DNA of 64,000 nt from Thermoplasmata archaeon (GCA_021817605.1 JAKAUN010000009.1:62001-126000); one strand, 5' to 3'; counted from the stretch's first letter, positions 52,555 to 61,505 are shown. Numbers and translations are program-made. Notes: a model not told the origin generated them from the letters alone.

Positions 52555-53751
52555 ATGACGGACTCGGGGCGGGACCGACCGAGCGTGCTCGTGGGCGGGA
52601 CCGGGATGGTGCGACTTCCCCCAGGGACGGGAGGCGCGGTCGAGGCGTACATCCACGACATCCTCGCGATGTTCTCCGACACCCCCGAGAACTACGGGCC
52701 GGCGGCGGTCCGCGCGGTCTCCGATTGGGTTCCCGGCTACGAGTTCCGGGACCGTTGCCTCCCGGTGCGCAGCCCGATCGACCGCTACCCGCTCCCTCCC
52801 TACCTATCGGCCCTCGCCCATTGGGTAGGTGGGACGCTGACGACTCGGGCCATCGAGAAGGAGGTCCGTCGGCATCCCCCGGACGTCCTGCATCTCAACG
52901 AGGAGGTGACGATCCGCCTCTGCGAGGGAATGGACCTTGCCAAGGTCGTCACGATCCACGGCCCGGCCGAGTACCTCCTGCGACTCGCCCGCTCCCGGGG
53001 CTGGTTGGGCGACGAGCCCAGGTCCGACGGGACCCTCAACACGCTGTTGCGCCGGATCGACTGGGAGCTGGTCTGGGAGGCACTGGGAAGCTACGACCAG
53101 GTGATCGTGCTCACCTCCTTCGCGAAGGAGACGCTCGCGCGCCTCGGGATCCCTTCGACCCTGATCCCGCTGCCGGTCGACACCGGCCGCTACCACCCTC
53201 TCCCCGATCCGCCCGCGGCGACGCCGAGGACCGTGCTCTTCGTCGGGCGGCTCGAGAAGCGCAAGGATCCGACCCTCCTCGTGGAGGCACTCACGAAGCT
53301 CCCGTCGGACGTCCGGCTGGTCCTCGTGGGACGCGGCCCGGAAGAGCCCGCGGTCCGCGGCCTCGCCTCGCGGCTAGGGCTCGAGGGGCGGGTGACCCTC
53401 CTCACCGAGTGCAGCTCCGACCGGCTCACCGAGCTCTACCGTAGTTCGGGGGTCTTCGTTCTGCCCAGCCGCATCGAGGCCTACGGGAAGGTCGTCAACG
53501 AAGCGCTGGCCTCGGGCCTCCCGGTCGTCGTGGCGAAGTCGCGGATCTACGACGGCCTTTTCGAAGCCGGGGTGGTCTCCTGGTTCGACAACGTCGACGA
53601 GTGCGCCGAGGCGGTCGGTCGCCTCCTCGACCAAACGGAACTTCGACAGGAGCGCTCGAGCCGTTCGCGGGAGTACGCCGAACAGAAGCTGTCGTATGCT
53701 TCGATCCGAGGGCAGCTCTCCCGGGTGTATGGAGCTCCGAGCCCGTCCTGA
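52555..53751 (+). CDS. GT4-family glycosyltransferase
   Basis: 398 residues with a GT-B fold. N-terminal Gly-rich acceptor loop region LPPGTGGAVEAYIHDILAMF; the C-terminal donor domain opens RTVLFVGRLEKRKDPTLLVE; and the E-x7-E motif lies in VFVLPSRIEAYGKVVNEALASG. It is a retaining transferase using a nucleotide sugar, most likely adding a sugar to a lipid-linked glycan on the cytoplasmic face. The gene begins 102 bp after the second TasA-like gene and is followed by another GT4 gene 111 bp on, in the same direction. The sugar is unknown. Confidence 0.9.
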   Translation: MTDSGRDRPSVLVGGTGMVRLPPGTGGAVEAYIHDILAMFSDTPENYGPAAVRAVSDWVPGYEFRDRCLPVRSPIDRYPLPPYLSALAHWVGGTLTTRAIEKEVRRHPPDVLHLNEEVTIRLCEGMDLAKVVTIHGPAEYLLRLARSRGWLGDEPRSDGTLNTLLRRIDWELVWEALGSYDQVIVLTSFAKETLARLGIPSTLIPLPVDTGRYHPLPDPPAATPRTVLFVGRLEKRKDPTLLVEALTKLPSDVRLVLVGRGPEEPAVRGLASRLGLEGRVTLLTECSSDRLTELYRSSGVFVLPSRIEAYGKVVNEALASGLPVVVAKSRIYDGLFEAGVVSWFDNVDECAEAVGRLLDQTELRQERSSRSREYAEQKLSYASIRGQLSRVYGAPSPS

Positions 53752-53862
53752 AAGCCCCGAGTCCCTCCCGAGGGTTCGGCCGGATCGCTGTCGGCCGATG
53801 AGGCGGCCTTCCAAGGACCGAGGCGTCGGCGGAGGGTCGAAGATGGCGGGGGGAGCCCCCTC

Positions 53863-55086
53863 GTGAAGATCCTGCTCTTCGCGCCCAACGCGGGCGTGAG
53901 TTTGAGCACGGGAGGCGGCTCGACCTTCACCGAGACGCTCGCGAGGACCCTCCTCGAGCTCGGCCACGAAGTGGACGTGGCGGCGTATCACGCGCTGGCG
54001 CCGTCACGGCTCCCGAACGCCGACGCGTGGGCCGCGCTGTACGCGCACCCCCGCTTCGCCCTCCGCTGCCAAGAGGCAGGGGCCCTCCCCTACACGGCGT
54101 TCCGCATATTCCCGGCAAAGCTCTCCGCCTACGTCGGCCTTCTCCTCCCGGGGTTCGACGGCTGGGTCCGTCGAACGATCCGCGCAGCGCACCCGGACCT
54201 GCTGTGGTTCCAGGACGACATTCCCCGGGCCGCGCTCCCGAGCCTTCGTTCCGTCCGATCGTCTCTCTACGTCCACTACCCGCTCGCGGCCCGCTCTCCG
54301 CGGATCGCCCCGGCCCTCTCCGAAACCGCTCCCCTCACCGAACGGGTCGGGGAAGCCGTTGTCGGCCGGGTCCTCGGCAAGGTGGTGGCGGATCCGCCGC
54401 GATGGACCCAGGCGATCTGGGCGAACTCAAGCGTCACGGCCCGTGCCGTGACCGCCGCGTGGGGCGGGGCCCCCGTACCGGTGGTTCCGGCCGTCATCGA
54501 CCCCGTAGGCAACCCGCCGGAGCCGGTCGATCGTACCGCCCAGAGCGTGGCGGTGGGAACGATCTCGAGGGGCAAGGGCTACCACGTTCTGGTCCCCTGG
54601 TTCGCCCAGGCGACCCGGGGCGAAGCGCGCGCGCGGCTGATCATCGCCGGGTTCTCCGGCGATCCTAGCTACCTCCGCAGGTTGCGACGGGCCATCCGGG
54701 CCGCGGAGGCGGACGAGCGAACGACCCTCCTTTCGGACGTTCCGGGCGAGCGGCTCGTCGAACTTTACCGGGGGTCGCGGACGATCCTCCACGCGGCGGC
54801 ATTCGAGCCGTTCGGGATGGTCGTTCTCGAGGCAATGGCCCGGGGGTGCATCCCCGTGGTGCTGCGGAGCGCCTTCTCAGGGGCCTGGGTGGACCTCCTC
54901 GAGGAAGGCCGATGGGGGTTCGGCTTTGGCACCCCCGAGGAGCTGGGCGAGGTCCTCCACCGGCTCGAGGACGAGCCGGCCTACGCACAGAACGAGTCGC
55001 TGCGTGCGGTGGCACGGGCCGCCTCCTTCGATCGCCCGAGGTTCGTCGCCCGCGTGCGGGAACTCCTCAACGGGTTGTCGACCTGA
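53863..55086 (+). CDS. GT4-like glycosyltransferase
   Basis: 407 residues from GTG 53863. N-terminal ILLFAPNAGVSLSTGGGSTF (glycine-rich loop), then LARTLLELGHEVDVAAY; the donor half has VAVGTISRGKGYHVLVPWF and AAFEPFGMVVLEAMARGCIP with the EPFG...E catalytic pattern. The mid part (DLLWFQDDIPRAALPSL) is divergent from standard GT4 enzymes. Likely works on the same surface glycan as its neighbour. The 3' end overlaps the convergent GT-C-like gene by 20 bp. Confidence 0.85.
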   Translation: MKILLFAPNAGVSLSTGGGSTFTETLARTLLELGHEVDVAAYHALAPSRLPNADAWAALYAHPRFALRCQEAGALPYTAFRIFPAKLSAYVGLLLPGFDGWVRRTIRAAHPDLLWFQDDIPRAALPSLRSVRSSLYVHYPLAARSPRIAPALSETAPLTERVGEAVVGRVLGKVVADPPRWTQAIWANSSVTARAVTAAWGGAPVPVVPAVIDPVGNPPEPVDRTAQSVAVGTISRGKGYHVLVPWFAQATRGEARARLIIAGFSGDPSYLRRLRRAIRAAEADERTTLLSDVPGERLVELYRGSRTILHAAAFEPFGMVVLEAMARGCIPVVLRSAFSGAWVDLLEEGRWGFGFGTPEELGEVLHRLEDEPAYAQNESLRAVARAASFDRPRFVARVRELLNGLST

Positions 55087-57304
55087 AGATGGTCACCGGC
55101 CCGTCAATGAAGACCACGACAACCGTCGGGCTCGCTCGGCCGGCCTCCACGCTCATCCGCACGAAAACCGCGTAATTCACCGACGAGTTCACGACGTAGT
55201 AGGAGATTCCCAACGCGGCGGCGAGCGAGGAGGTCACCACTACCTCGGACGATGCGGAGACCCCCCAACTCCAGCCGAGCAGGGCGACGGAGAGTGTCGC
55301 CCCCGACGGCGCGAGGTCGATGATCCCCCAGCCCGAGGAGAGCGACTCGGCGAGGACGGACTCGTTGGGTGCGACCCCCAGACCGAAGCTCGTCCCTTGG
55401 TAGTCAAAGGCATTCGCGAGCCCCGAGGCCGAGGTGACGTTACGGAAGGGAGTGTAGTTGAAGAAGTAGCCGCTCGGAGGGATTCGGAAATCCTCCCTCC
55501 ACGGGAGCACGAGGTTGTTTCCGGGCGCGGTCAGCTTCTCCTGGACAACAGAGCCGTCCAGCGTCACCGTCGCCAGCACGGTGAGGTTCTGGGCAACGAA
55601 CCTGAAGCTTGCGTCGAGGTACGGGGCACCGCCGCCGGTGCGCCCTTCCGAGACCCCCTCAAACGCGGCGGACGAGAGGGGTACCTCTCCCGTGCCGTTG
55701 GGCAGGGTGACGTACGTCGAGTCGGGTCCCGACTCGAGGAAAGGAAGGTAGGAGCCGGCCGTCCGCAGGTAGACCGCCGGCGAGGAGATCTCGCCGGGGA
55801 GGTTCTCTCCGACGTAGAGCGCCCCGTCGCCGAGCACGTAGGAGCCTAGGGTGATGAGGTTGGCATCGAGGGTGAACTGGTAGGACTGGCTCGTGATCTC
55901 GTTCTGGAGGTTGCCGGGTGAGAATCCCAATCGCCCGGCATACCCCGGGATCCAAGAGTTGAGGTTAGCCCCGTCGTAGATGCCCGCCGTGGCCGGGGTG
56001 TTATCGCGGAGCCAGTTGAGAGCACGCACAGTGTCCTCGTTGAGGGTGAGATAAAACCGGCTGGACTGCTCCATCTCGGAAAGGGAGAGGGTGGCGGCGC
56101 TTCCGACCAGCAGCACGGCCAGCGCCCCCGCGCCCATCGCGGCGAGCGGGAGCCGAAAAGGACGCGAGGCGAGGGTCTCGCGGACCGCGGGAGCCGACGG
56201 GGGAGCGGGTCGTCCGTAGGCGGAGCTGAGGAGGGAGCGGAACGAAGGGACCAGCGCGACGAGCGCGGGCATGACGGCGATAGGCATGAAGTAGCCGAGC
56301 CGCACCGCGTTGCCGGGGTCGAGCGGGCCGAGGAGGAGGGCTGTGCCCACCACGGACGCGGTCAGGAGCGCGAGAAGCCGGTGCGCCCGGTCGCTCCAGA
56401 CCAGCACGAGGACGGCCAGGCCGAGGGCGATCAGAGCGGCGTATACCCCCCCGACCAGGGTCGGGGGCGGAAGGTCTCCCTGGAATCCCCAAGCAAGCGC
56501 CGGAAACCCTGCGTAGGTGTGGAGGAGGGCGCGGGCCGCCGAGCCGGGGAGAGGAGTGCCCACCCCGGTCGATGTGGTGACGTTGGCGTACAATATCGAG
56601 ACGAAAGGCATGCTCGCCAGCGCGCCGTAACCGATTACCCTCCCGACCGCCCGCGCGGCCGCGCGCCGGGGGCGCCGCATGGCGAGGTAGCCGAGGGAGA
56701 CCAGGCCCGTGCTCACGACGGCGAACAGGAACGTGAGCGGGTGCGTCCCCGCGAGAAGCCCGATGAGGATCCCGGCGAGGATCGCCCTCTTGTCCGTCGG
56801 GCGCTTGAGGTGGGCCAGCAAGGCCGCGTAGTAGGCCGTGAGGAGGAGCAACGCGAAGCTGTTGTAACCGGAGTTCCACGTGACCATCAGGCTGAGCGCG
56901 CCGGCCGAGCCGAGGAGCGCCGCGATCACGACGGAAGTGGGCCGGTCCGCGTCGCCCGCTCGGGCGAGCCAGTAGCCCGGCAGCACCAAGAGGCTCGGGA
57001 CCACGGCCATGGTCAGCTGCGCTCCCCCGAACGGGCCGAAGAGGAGCCCGAACGGCGCGACCACGGCGAAGAAGTAGACCGGGGGCTGCAGCTGGGAGAG
57101 GTCCATCCCCGGAACGGGATGCCCAAGATAGGTATGCAGCCAGGTGAGGTCCCCGCCCGCGTCCGAGCTCGGGGGATAGCCAAGGGGAGCTAGCACGAGG
57201 TAGCGCGCGAGCGTGAAGGCCGCGACGAGCCCTAGGAGGACGAGCAGTATGCGGAAGCGGGGGGGGAAGCGGGAGACCTGCGACGGGACCGGTTTGGGTT
57301 GCAT
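55067..57304 (-). CDS. large GT-C-like membrane glycosyltransferase
   Basis: 745 residues with roughly 12 TM helices in the N-terminal two thirds (ILLVLLGLVAAFTLARYLVL, SVVIAALLGSAGALSLMVTW, GVYAALIALGLAVLVLVWSD and others). The first extracytoplasmic loop, SSDAGGDLTWLHTYLGHPVP, holds acidic residues of the sort used for catalysis in GT-C enzymes. The C-terminal ~280 residues are extracellular, beta-rich and end with a TM-like stretch. It resembles GT39/ArnT or related DUF6541-type proteins, which use lipid-linked sugars. ATG 57304 (MQPKPVPSQV) was chosen over a Ser/Arg-rich extension to 57649. Exact enzyme activity is inferred. Confidence 0.7.
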   Translation of the reverse strand: MQPKPVPSQVSRFPPRFRILLVLLGLVAAFTLARYLVLAPLGYPPSSDAGGDLTWLHTYLGHPVPGMDLSQLQPPVYFFAVVAPFGLLFGPFGGAQLTMAVVPSLLVLPGYWLARAGDADRPTSVVIAALLGSAGALSLMVTWNSGYNSFALLLLTAYYAALLAHLKRPTDKRAILAGILIGLLAGTHPLTFLFAVVSTGLVSLGYLAMRRPRRAAARAVGRVIGYGALASMPFVSILYANVTTSTGVGTPLPGSAARALLHTYAGFPALAWGFQGDLPPPTLVGGVYAALIALGLAVLVLVWSDRAHRLLALLTASVVGTALLLGPLDPGNAVRLGYFMPIAVMPALVALVPSFRSLLSSAYGRPAPPSAPAVRETLASRPFRLPLAAMGAGALAVLLVGSAATLSLSEMEQSSRFYLTLNEDTVRALNWLRDNTPATAGIYDGANLNSWIPGYAGRLGFSPGNLQNEITSQSYQFTLDANLITLGSYVLGDGALYVGENLPGEISSPAVYLRTAGSYLPFLESGPDSTYVTLPNGTGEVPLSSAAFEGVSEGRTGGGAPYLDASFRFVAQNLTVLATVTLDGSVVQEKLTAPGNNLVLPWREDFRIPPSGYFFNYTPFRNVTSASGLANAFDYQGTSFGLGVAPNESVLAESLSSGWGIIDLAPSGATLSVALLGWSWGVSASSEVVVTSSLAAALGISYYVVNSSVNYAVFVRMSVEAGRASPTVVVVFIDGPVTIFRSTTR

Positions 57305-57961
57305 CGGAGTTCGTCGGTGACCGTCGCGGGGCCGTCCGTCGTCGCGAGAGCTCTCCTGCGGATAACCGACGCCGGTCCCCGTCGCCTGACCCCCACGGGA
57401 TCGGTCCCCCGCCCCGGGGCGCGTGGCTCCTCCCTTCCTCACCAGGGACCGCGTCGAACGAGTGGACCCGCTTAGGGCGCGTCGCGACCAGGTGACAGAG
57501 ATGACTCCGACGGCCCGGGGGGGGATCCGACCGGTCGGCTCCGGAATGCCCTCCACGCGTCCGGGACGGCGCCCCTGGGCAGGCTCGCACCGCCCATGGG
57601 ACCCCTCCGCTCTGGGAAGGGGGCCGAAGTGGCTCTCCAATCCGACCAACCGAGTTCCCCCCCGCGCCGGGGGCCAAGCGAACCCCGCGATTGATTTCTC
57701 CCCGGCCCCCCGGGCCGGCCGCGCTGCGGTGAGCCGCCCTCCTCAGGGAAACGGGACAACGGCCCCAGGGGGCCCTCCCCGGGGAAGAGAGGGGAGCTCC
57801 CGAGAGCGGTCCGGATAATGGCGGGATCAGGGATGTTGGCAGGTACCCGGGCGAGCCAGGCAAGGGTCTACCGACCTCCGTGGCGCGCACGGTGCGGCCG
57901 GTGCCTCTGATGAACAGTTTTAACCCCCTCGCAGTCTAGACTCCTCCCCCGGGCAACATCC
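57305..57961. other. divergent intergenic region, 657 bp
   Basis: Lies between the GT-C-like gene and the third TasA-like gene. A TATA-like gttttaac (57917-57924) is the only AT-rich element and lies about 41 bp before TTG 57962. The rest is GC-rich with Arg/Pro/Gly chance frames. No gene could be supported. Confidence 0.4.
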
Positions 57962-58528
57962 TTGACGAAGTGGCGGAGACACCGTGTCACGACCCTCGTC
58001 GCGGTGGGGGCCATCGCCGTGGTAGGCATCCTCGGTGGGGCCGCGTTGGCCGCGTTCACCATCGGGACGTTCTCGAGATCCCCGACCCAGAGCAGTGCGA
58101 CGGGGGTTCCCCAGTCGCCTCCCGGGGTCTCCTACGTGCTGGCCGAGGCAGTTCCCATCGGGCCGAACACCACTCCCGCTGCGGGCAGCTGCAAGACCCC
58201 GAATCTCGGCACCTCGGTCTCCCCGGTCCTCCTCACGAACGGCTCCTCCACGGTCCTCTGCCTCAGCACCTCCCCCTCGGGGTTCCAGAGCTCGGACGTC
58301 GTCTACGTGCTCGAGATCGCCTGGAACTTCACGGCGATGACTTCGACAGAGTACCGTGTCGACGTCGCGATGGGCGTCACTCCGGCGTCGAGCGACATCA
58401 TCGCCGAGTCGTTCGTCAAGACCTCCGCGACGATCACCGTCAGCGAGACCGCGATCTACGCCTTCGACCTCAGCCAGGCGGCCATCACGTCCCTAAACCA
58501 GTACACGGTCATCGTCACTCTGCTCTAG
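57962..58528 (+). CDS. small secreted protein, paralog 3 (TasA/AbpA-like, inferred)
   Basis: 188 residues from TTG 57962. Basic KWRRHR, signal/TM helix VAVGAIAVVGILGGAALAAF with a signal-peptidase-like ALAA end, then TIGTFSRSPTQSSATG, two Cys (GSCKTPNLG, VLCLSTSPSGF) and strands YVLEIAWNFTAMTSTEYRVD, SDIIAESFVKTSATIT and FDLSQAAITSLNQYTVIVTL. The whole chain aligns with the protein at 51883-52452. As in TasA-like fibres, the TIGTF segment after the signal helix may swap into the next subunit; this is inference. It is followed by an 8-bp hairpin. Confidence 0.7.
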   Translation: MTKWRRHRVTTLVAVGAIAVVGILGGAALAAFTIGTFSRSPTQSSATGVPQSPPGVSYVLAEAVPIGPNTTPAAGSCKTPNLGTSVSPVLLTNGSSTVLCLSTSPSGFQSSDVVYVLEIAWNFTAMTSTEYRVDVAMGVTPASSDIIAESFVKTSATITVSETAIYAFDLSQAAITSLNQYTVIVTLL

Positions 58529-58545
58529 CCGCGAGCTGGGTGAGC

Positions 58546-58568
58546 CCCTGGCCCACCGGCGGCCAGGG
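58546..58568 (+). terminator. hairpin after TasA-like gene 3
   Basis: ccctggcc (58546-58553) and ggccaggg (58561-58568) pair perfectly around a 7-nt loop, 18 bp after the stop codon. Confidence 0.55.
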
Positions 58569-58725
58569 TTGTGCACGGGTCCGTCACCGTAGCTTGCTCC
58601 GAGCGTGGGAGGGACACCGAGGAGGCCCGCCCACGCCAGAGAGGGCCCCCGCCCTCCCGCGACGGCTCCGCCGGCGGGTGGGACCGAGGCCCTAAGGAGG
58701 CCGCCTCAGGTCCCGGGGAGGAGGC

Positions 58726-59652
58726 CTACTCCCTCCCGAGGTTGGCTCGTGCCCGCAGGGCGTGGTAGAAGCCGCCGAAGCTGGTAGCGGTCGGGGTCTT
58801 GAGCCCCTGGACCCTCAGCTGCTCGCGGACCTCCTTGGCGCTCTGCCGCAGGTCGAGGGTCTTCGAGTTGTCGTACTTGTAGCGGAACGTGCCCGGAGGA
58901 CCGCGGGGGAACGACTCCCAGTCCTTGGGGGTCGTCACCCTGAGGTCGTGCAGTCTCTTGCCGTCCGGGGCGCCGAAGCCGGGAAGCCCCGTGTGCTCCT
59001 CGGTGAGCCAGAGCATCGTCGCGTCGCGGATCGCCTCCTCCGTGGTCTGGTCGAGCTCTCCGGGGGCGACCTGGGACTGGACCCAGGTGACGAGGGCGTC
59101 GAACGTCTTCTCGGAGTTCTCCTCGAGCATCTGGAGGACGGCGAGGCGCAGAGCGGTGCGGCGGATCTCGTGGACGCCGCTCTCGCTCAGGCGGAAGTCG
59201 GCCGTGAGCCCGACCAGGTTCTCGGCATGGACGGGTAGCTGCTCGAGGGCGAGGACAAAGAGCTGCGAGGGGCTCGCCCCGCTGCCGACGTACCAGAGGG
59301 AGAAGGAGGCGCCGTTCGTCAGGAGGACGAGCGGCACGCCCGAGGCCTTCGCATGCTCGCCGACCGGCCCGATCTCGGACACTCCCGCCGAGCGCTCGCG
59401 GACGTCGAGGAACAGCTTGGGAGCGCCCTCGGCGTTGAGGAGGGCGTAGTCGACCGTCTCCTTCCCTTCCTGGACCGCGTAATCGAGGTAGACCTCCCGC
59501 TTGTCGTGCGGGTCCCATCCGAGCGACGTGAGGAACGGGTTGACGATCCAGTGACGGATCTGCTGCTCGGTCACGTTCGGAACGTCACGGAGGACCTCCC
59601 CCGCGACTTGGCCGAAATCCACGAGTCGACGATTAAGGTCGGGGGCTTCCAT
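58726..59652 (-). CDS. HsdR-N-like (type I restriction enzyme R N-terminal) protein
   Basis: 308 residues. The beginning, VTEQQIRHWIVNPFLTSLGW then KREVYLDYAVQEGKETVDYA, matches HSDR_N-type endonuclease domains. The expected PD-(D/E)xK core would follow at ETVDYALLN and then an E-x-K strand; here the strand reads LFLDVRERSAG, so the catalytic Lys may be missing. SLWYVGSGASPSQLFVLAL is also typical of the family. No methylase or specificity gene is nearby. The C-terminus (TATSFGGFYHALRARANLGR) is helical. The start is 30 bp from a TATA-like gtttaag (minus strand, 59678-59684). It may be a nuclease-derived nucleotide-binding or defence protein. Confidence 0.7.
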   Translation of the reverse strand: MEAPDLNRRLVDFGQVAGEVLRDVPNVTEQQIRHWIVNPFLTSLGWDPHDKREVYLDYAVQEGKETVDYALLNAEGAPKLFLDVRERSAGVSEIGPVGEHAKASGVPLVLLTNGASFSLWYVGSGASPSQLFVLALEQLPVHAENLVGLTADFRLSESGVHEIRRTALRLAVLQMLEENSEKTFDALVTWVQSQVAPGELDQTTEEAIRDATMLWLTEEHTGLPGFGAPDGKRLHDLRVTTPKDWESFPRGPPGTFRYKYDNSKTLDLRQSAKEVREQLRVQGLKTPTATSFGGFYHALRARANLGRE

Positions 59653-59775
59653 CGACGCAACGATGCGAGGTTCGCCGCTTAAACCTACCCCAGGTTCTCG
59701 CGTGGCGAGGAGGCTACCGGACCCCAAGGCGTAAGGCCGATGGAACCTACCGGTATTTGGGGAGGGAAAGCGGCC

Positions 59776-60054
59776 ATGGGGCCGACGATGACCGCGCCGA
59801 CACACGACGCCGAGGGGGAGCCCCGCGCCAAGCCGCTGCATGCCGAAGGACCACGTCCGTGGTGGTCGCCAGGAGCTGTCGAGTCCCTCGTCCCGGGCCC
59901 GTCGCCGTTGCGGGCCCTCGGCTCCGCGGCGCTCACAGCCCTCGGAGGCGGTTCCTCTTCCACGGCCCCGTCACATCCCTGGGTCCCTCCGCCCGCACCC
60001 CCGACCGGCGCGCGACGGCGCAAAGCCGCCCGCCGGGCCACGAAGCCAAAATGA
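59776..60054 (+). CDS. hypothetical short protein (weak)
   Basis: 92 residues (MGPTMTAPTHDAEGEP...), Pro/Ser/Ala-rich, ending in a basic RRRKAARRATKPK tail. It ends in an ATGA overlap with the next frame at 60051. A TATA-like ggtatttgg lies only about 21 bp upstream. No family is recognised and chance cannot be excluded. Confidence 0.2.
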   Translation: MGPTMTAPTHDAEGEPRAKPLHAEGPRPWWSPGAVESLVPGPSPLRALGSAALTALGGGSSSTAPSHPWVPPPAPPTGARRRKAARRATKPK

Positions 60055-60554
60055 CGGACGACCAGAGCGGCGCGGCGGAGGCAGAGCGACCTTCTCCCGA
60101 GGCCCGGCCCGTTCGGTCCGAGGCCGTCGAGGAGACCTGGCGCACCCTCGCTGGCCTCCTGGGACGCGCGTGGCTCGCGCGCGAGCGCCCCGCGCTCTCG
60201 GGGGGATGGGCGATGGCTGCCGAGCCGACCCTGCGTCCCGAGCCGGGAATACCTGTGGGTGTCGGCCCCCCTGCGGAGCCGGTCGGCGGCCCCGAACCCC
60301 CGCCTGCCGGGGGGGCAGGAGCCCCTCCCGCGGGCCCGGAGGCGACCGCGGCCGTGCGGCCCCGGGGAGGGGTCGCCTCGTTCGTCGTGGACGTCGCCAC
60401 GTCGCAGCCGTCCCTTGATCCGGCGACCGCCACGCGCCAGCGGAGGGCCACCTTGGCCCTCCGCAACCCCCGGCCGCTCCATTGCCATCTCGGCGGGCCC
60501 CACGCGCACGTCTCCCACAACACCTGCCAGCGTCCCGCGCTTCCGCCAGCGTAG
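60051..60554 (+). CDS. hypothetical protein with Cys/His-rich C-terminus
   Basis: 167 residues. The first ~55 residues look natural (RSEAVEETWRTLAGLLGRAW, an amphipathic helix), the middle is Pro/Gly-rich linker, and the end RPLHCHLGGPHAHVSHNTC carries two Cys and five His that could bind metal. GC at third positions is high, in line with coding sequence. The ATG overlaps the stop of the weak frame upstream by 4 nt. It is convergent with the NmrA-like gene. No function is assigned. Confidence 0.35.
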   Translation: MTDDQSGAAEAERPSPEARPVRSEAVEETWRTLAGLLGRAWLARERPALSGGWAMAAEPTLRPEPGIPVGVGPPAEPVGGPEPPPAGGAGAPPAGPEATAAVRPRGGVASFVVDVATSQPSLDPATATRQRRATLALRNPRPLHCHLGGPHAHVSHNTCQRPALPPA

Positions 60555-60599
60555 CGGGAAAACGGCGAGGGAAGAGGCTCCCCTCTCGAGCGGATCGGC

Positions 60600-61505
60600 T
60601 CAGTAGCCGTGCAGGCGGGCGACCTCCGCCTCCACGAACGTCTCGAGCGAGCGGAACGGCCGTCCGAGCTCGGGGTAGGGAGGGAGCCCGAGCATGTCGG
60701 AGAGCAGCCACTCGACCTCGTAGGCATAGAGCTTGGTCGAGCCGACGCTCTCCACGAGCCGGGCGAAGGCCACGGACATCCGCGGGCCGAGGGAGAAGTA
60801 GCGCGGCTCGAGCCCGAGGAAGGCGAAGAGGCGGTCGGTGAGCTCGCGGTAGCGCCAGCGACGGGGTCCTCCGACCTCGACCGTGCGGCGGCCACTCTGC
60901 CCGAGCTCGCGTCGGAGGACGAGGGCGAGGTCGCGGGCGGCGATCGGGCTGATGTGGTAGTTGCCGTCCCCGAACATCGGAAAGCGGCGGTAGCGGTGCA
61001 TCGTGCCGAGCATGACGGTGAGGAGCTTGTCCCTCGGTCCGAAGAGCATCGTCGGGCGCACGATGCTGTGCTCGAGGGCGCTTTCCTCGAGGGCTCGGTC
61101 GACGGCGCGCTTGGCGTAGAGGTAGGGAAGCGAGCGCTCGAGCCGCTCCGGGGCCGCCGGAACGCTCACGTGGACGAGCCGACGGAGACCTGCCTTCTCG
61201 GCGTCGTGGACGAGGCGGACGAGCGAGCGGGCGAGCGGGACGAAACGACGCCGGCCCCCGGCCCGATGCCAGGCGAGCAAGAGGACCTCATCGACCCCCC
61301 GGAGCAGCGGGGTCCAGTCGGCTATAGACACCGCGTCGGCAGGCACCCACTCGACGTTCGCCGCGGCCTCGTTGGCTGCCCGATGGCGGTGGACCGAAAC
61401 GATCCGACGGTCGGGAGCGAACTCCTCGAGAACGGCCCGTCCGACGAGTCCGCCGCATCCCCCGACGACGAGGAGCGGACGACCGGCCGGGGTCGCGGCG
61501 CTCAT
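60600..61505 (-). CDS. NmrA/atypical-SDR NAD(P)-binding protein
   Basis: 301 residues. Rossmann start LLVVGGCGGLVGRAVLEEF, then VEWVPADAVSIADWTPLLRG, VDEVLLLAWHRAGG, HVSVPAAPERLERSLPYLYAK and IVRPTMLFGPRDKLLTVML. The C-terminal half (YHISPIAARDLALVLRREL, RRWRYRELTDRLFAFLGLEP) is that of NDUFA9/NmrA-like atypical SDRs, which often act in lipid, quinone or complex I-related roles. ATG overlaps the LipB stop by 4 nt (61502-61505). Last gene of the dehydrogenase/lipoate operon, so a role in redox or cofactor work is possible but unproven. Confidence 0.8.
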   Translation of the reverse strand: MSAATPAGRPLLVVGGCGGLVGRAVLEEFAPDRRIVSVHRHRAANEAAANVEWVPADAVSIADWTPLLRGVDEVLLLAWHRAGGRRRFVPLARSLVRLVHDAEKAGLRRLVHVSVPAAPERLERSLPYLYAKRAVDRALEESALEHSIVRPTMLFGPRDKLLTVMLGTMHRYRRFPMFGDGNYHISPIAARDLALVLRRELGQSGRRTVEVGGPRRWRYRELTDRLFAFLGLEPRYFSLGPRMSVAFARLVESVGSTKLYAYEVEWLLSDMLGLPPYPELGRPFRSLETFVEAEVARLHGY

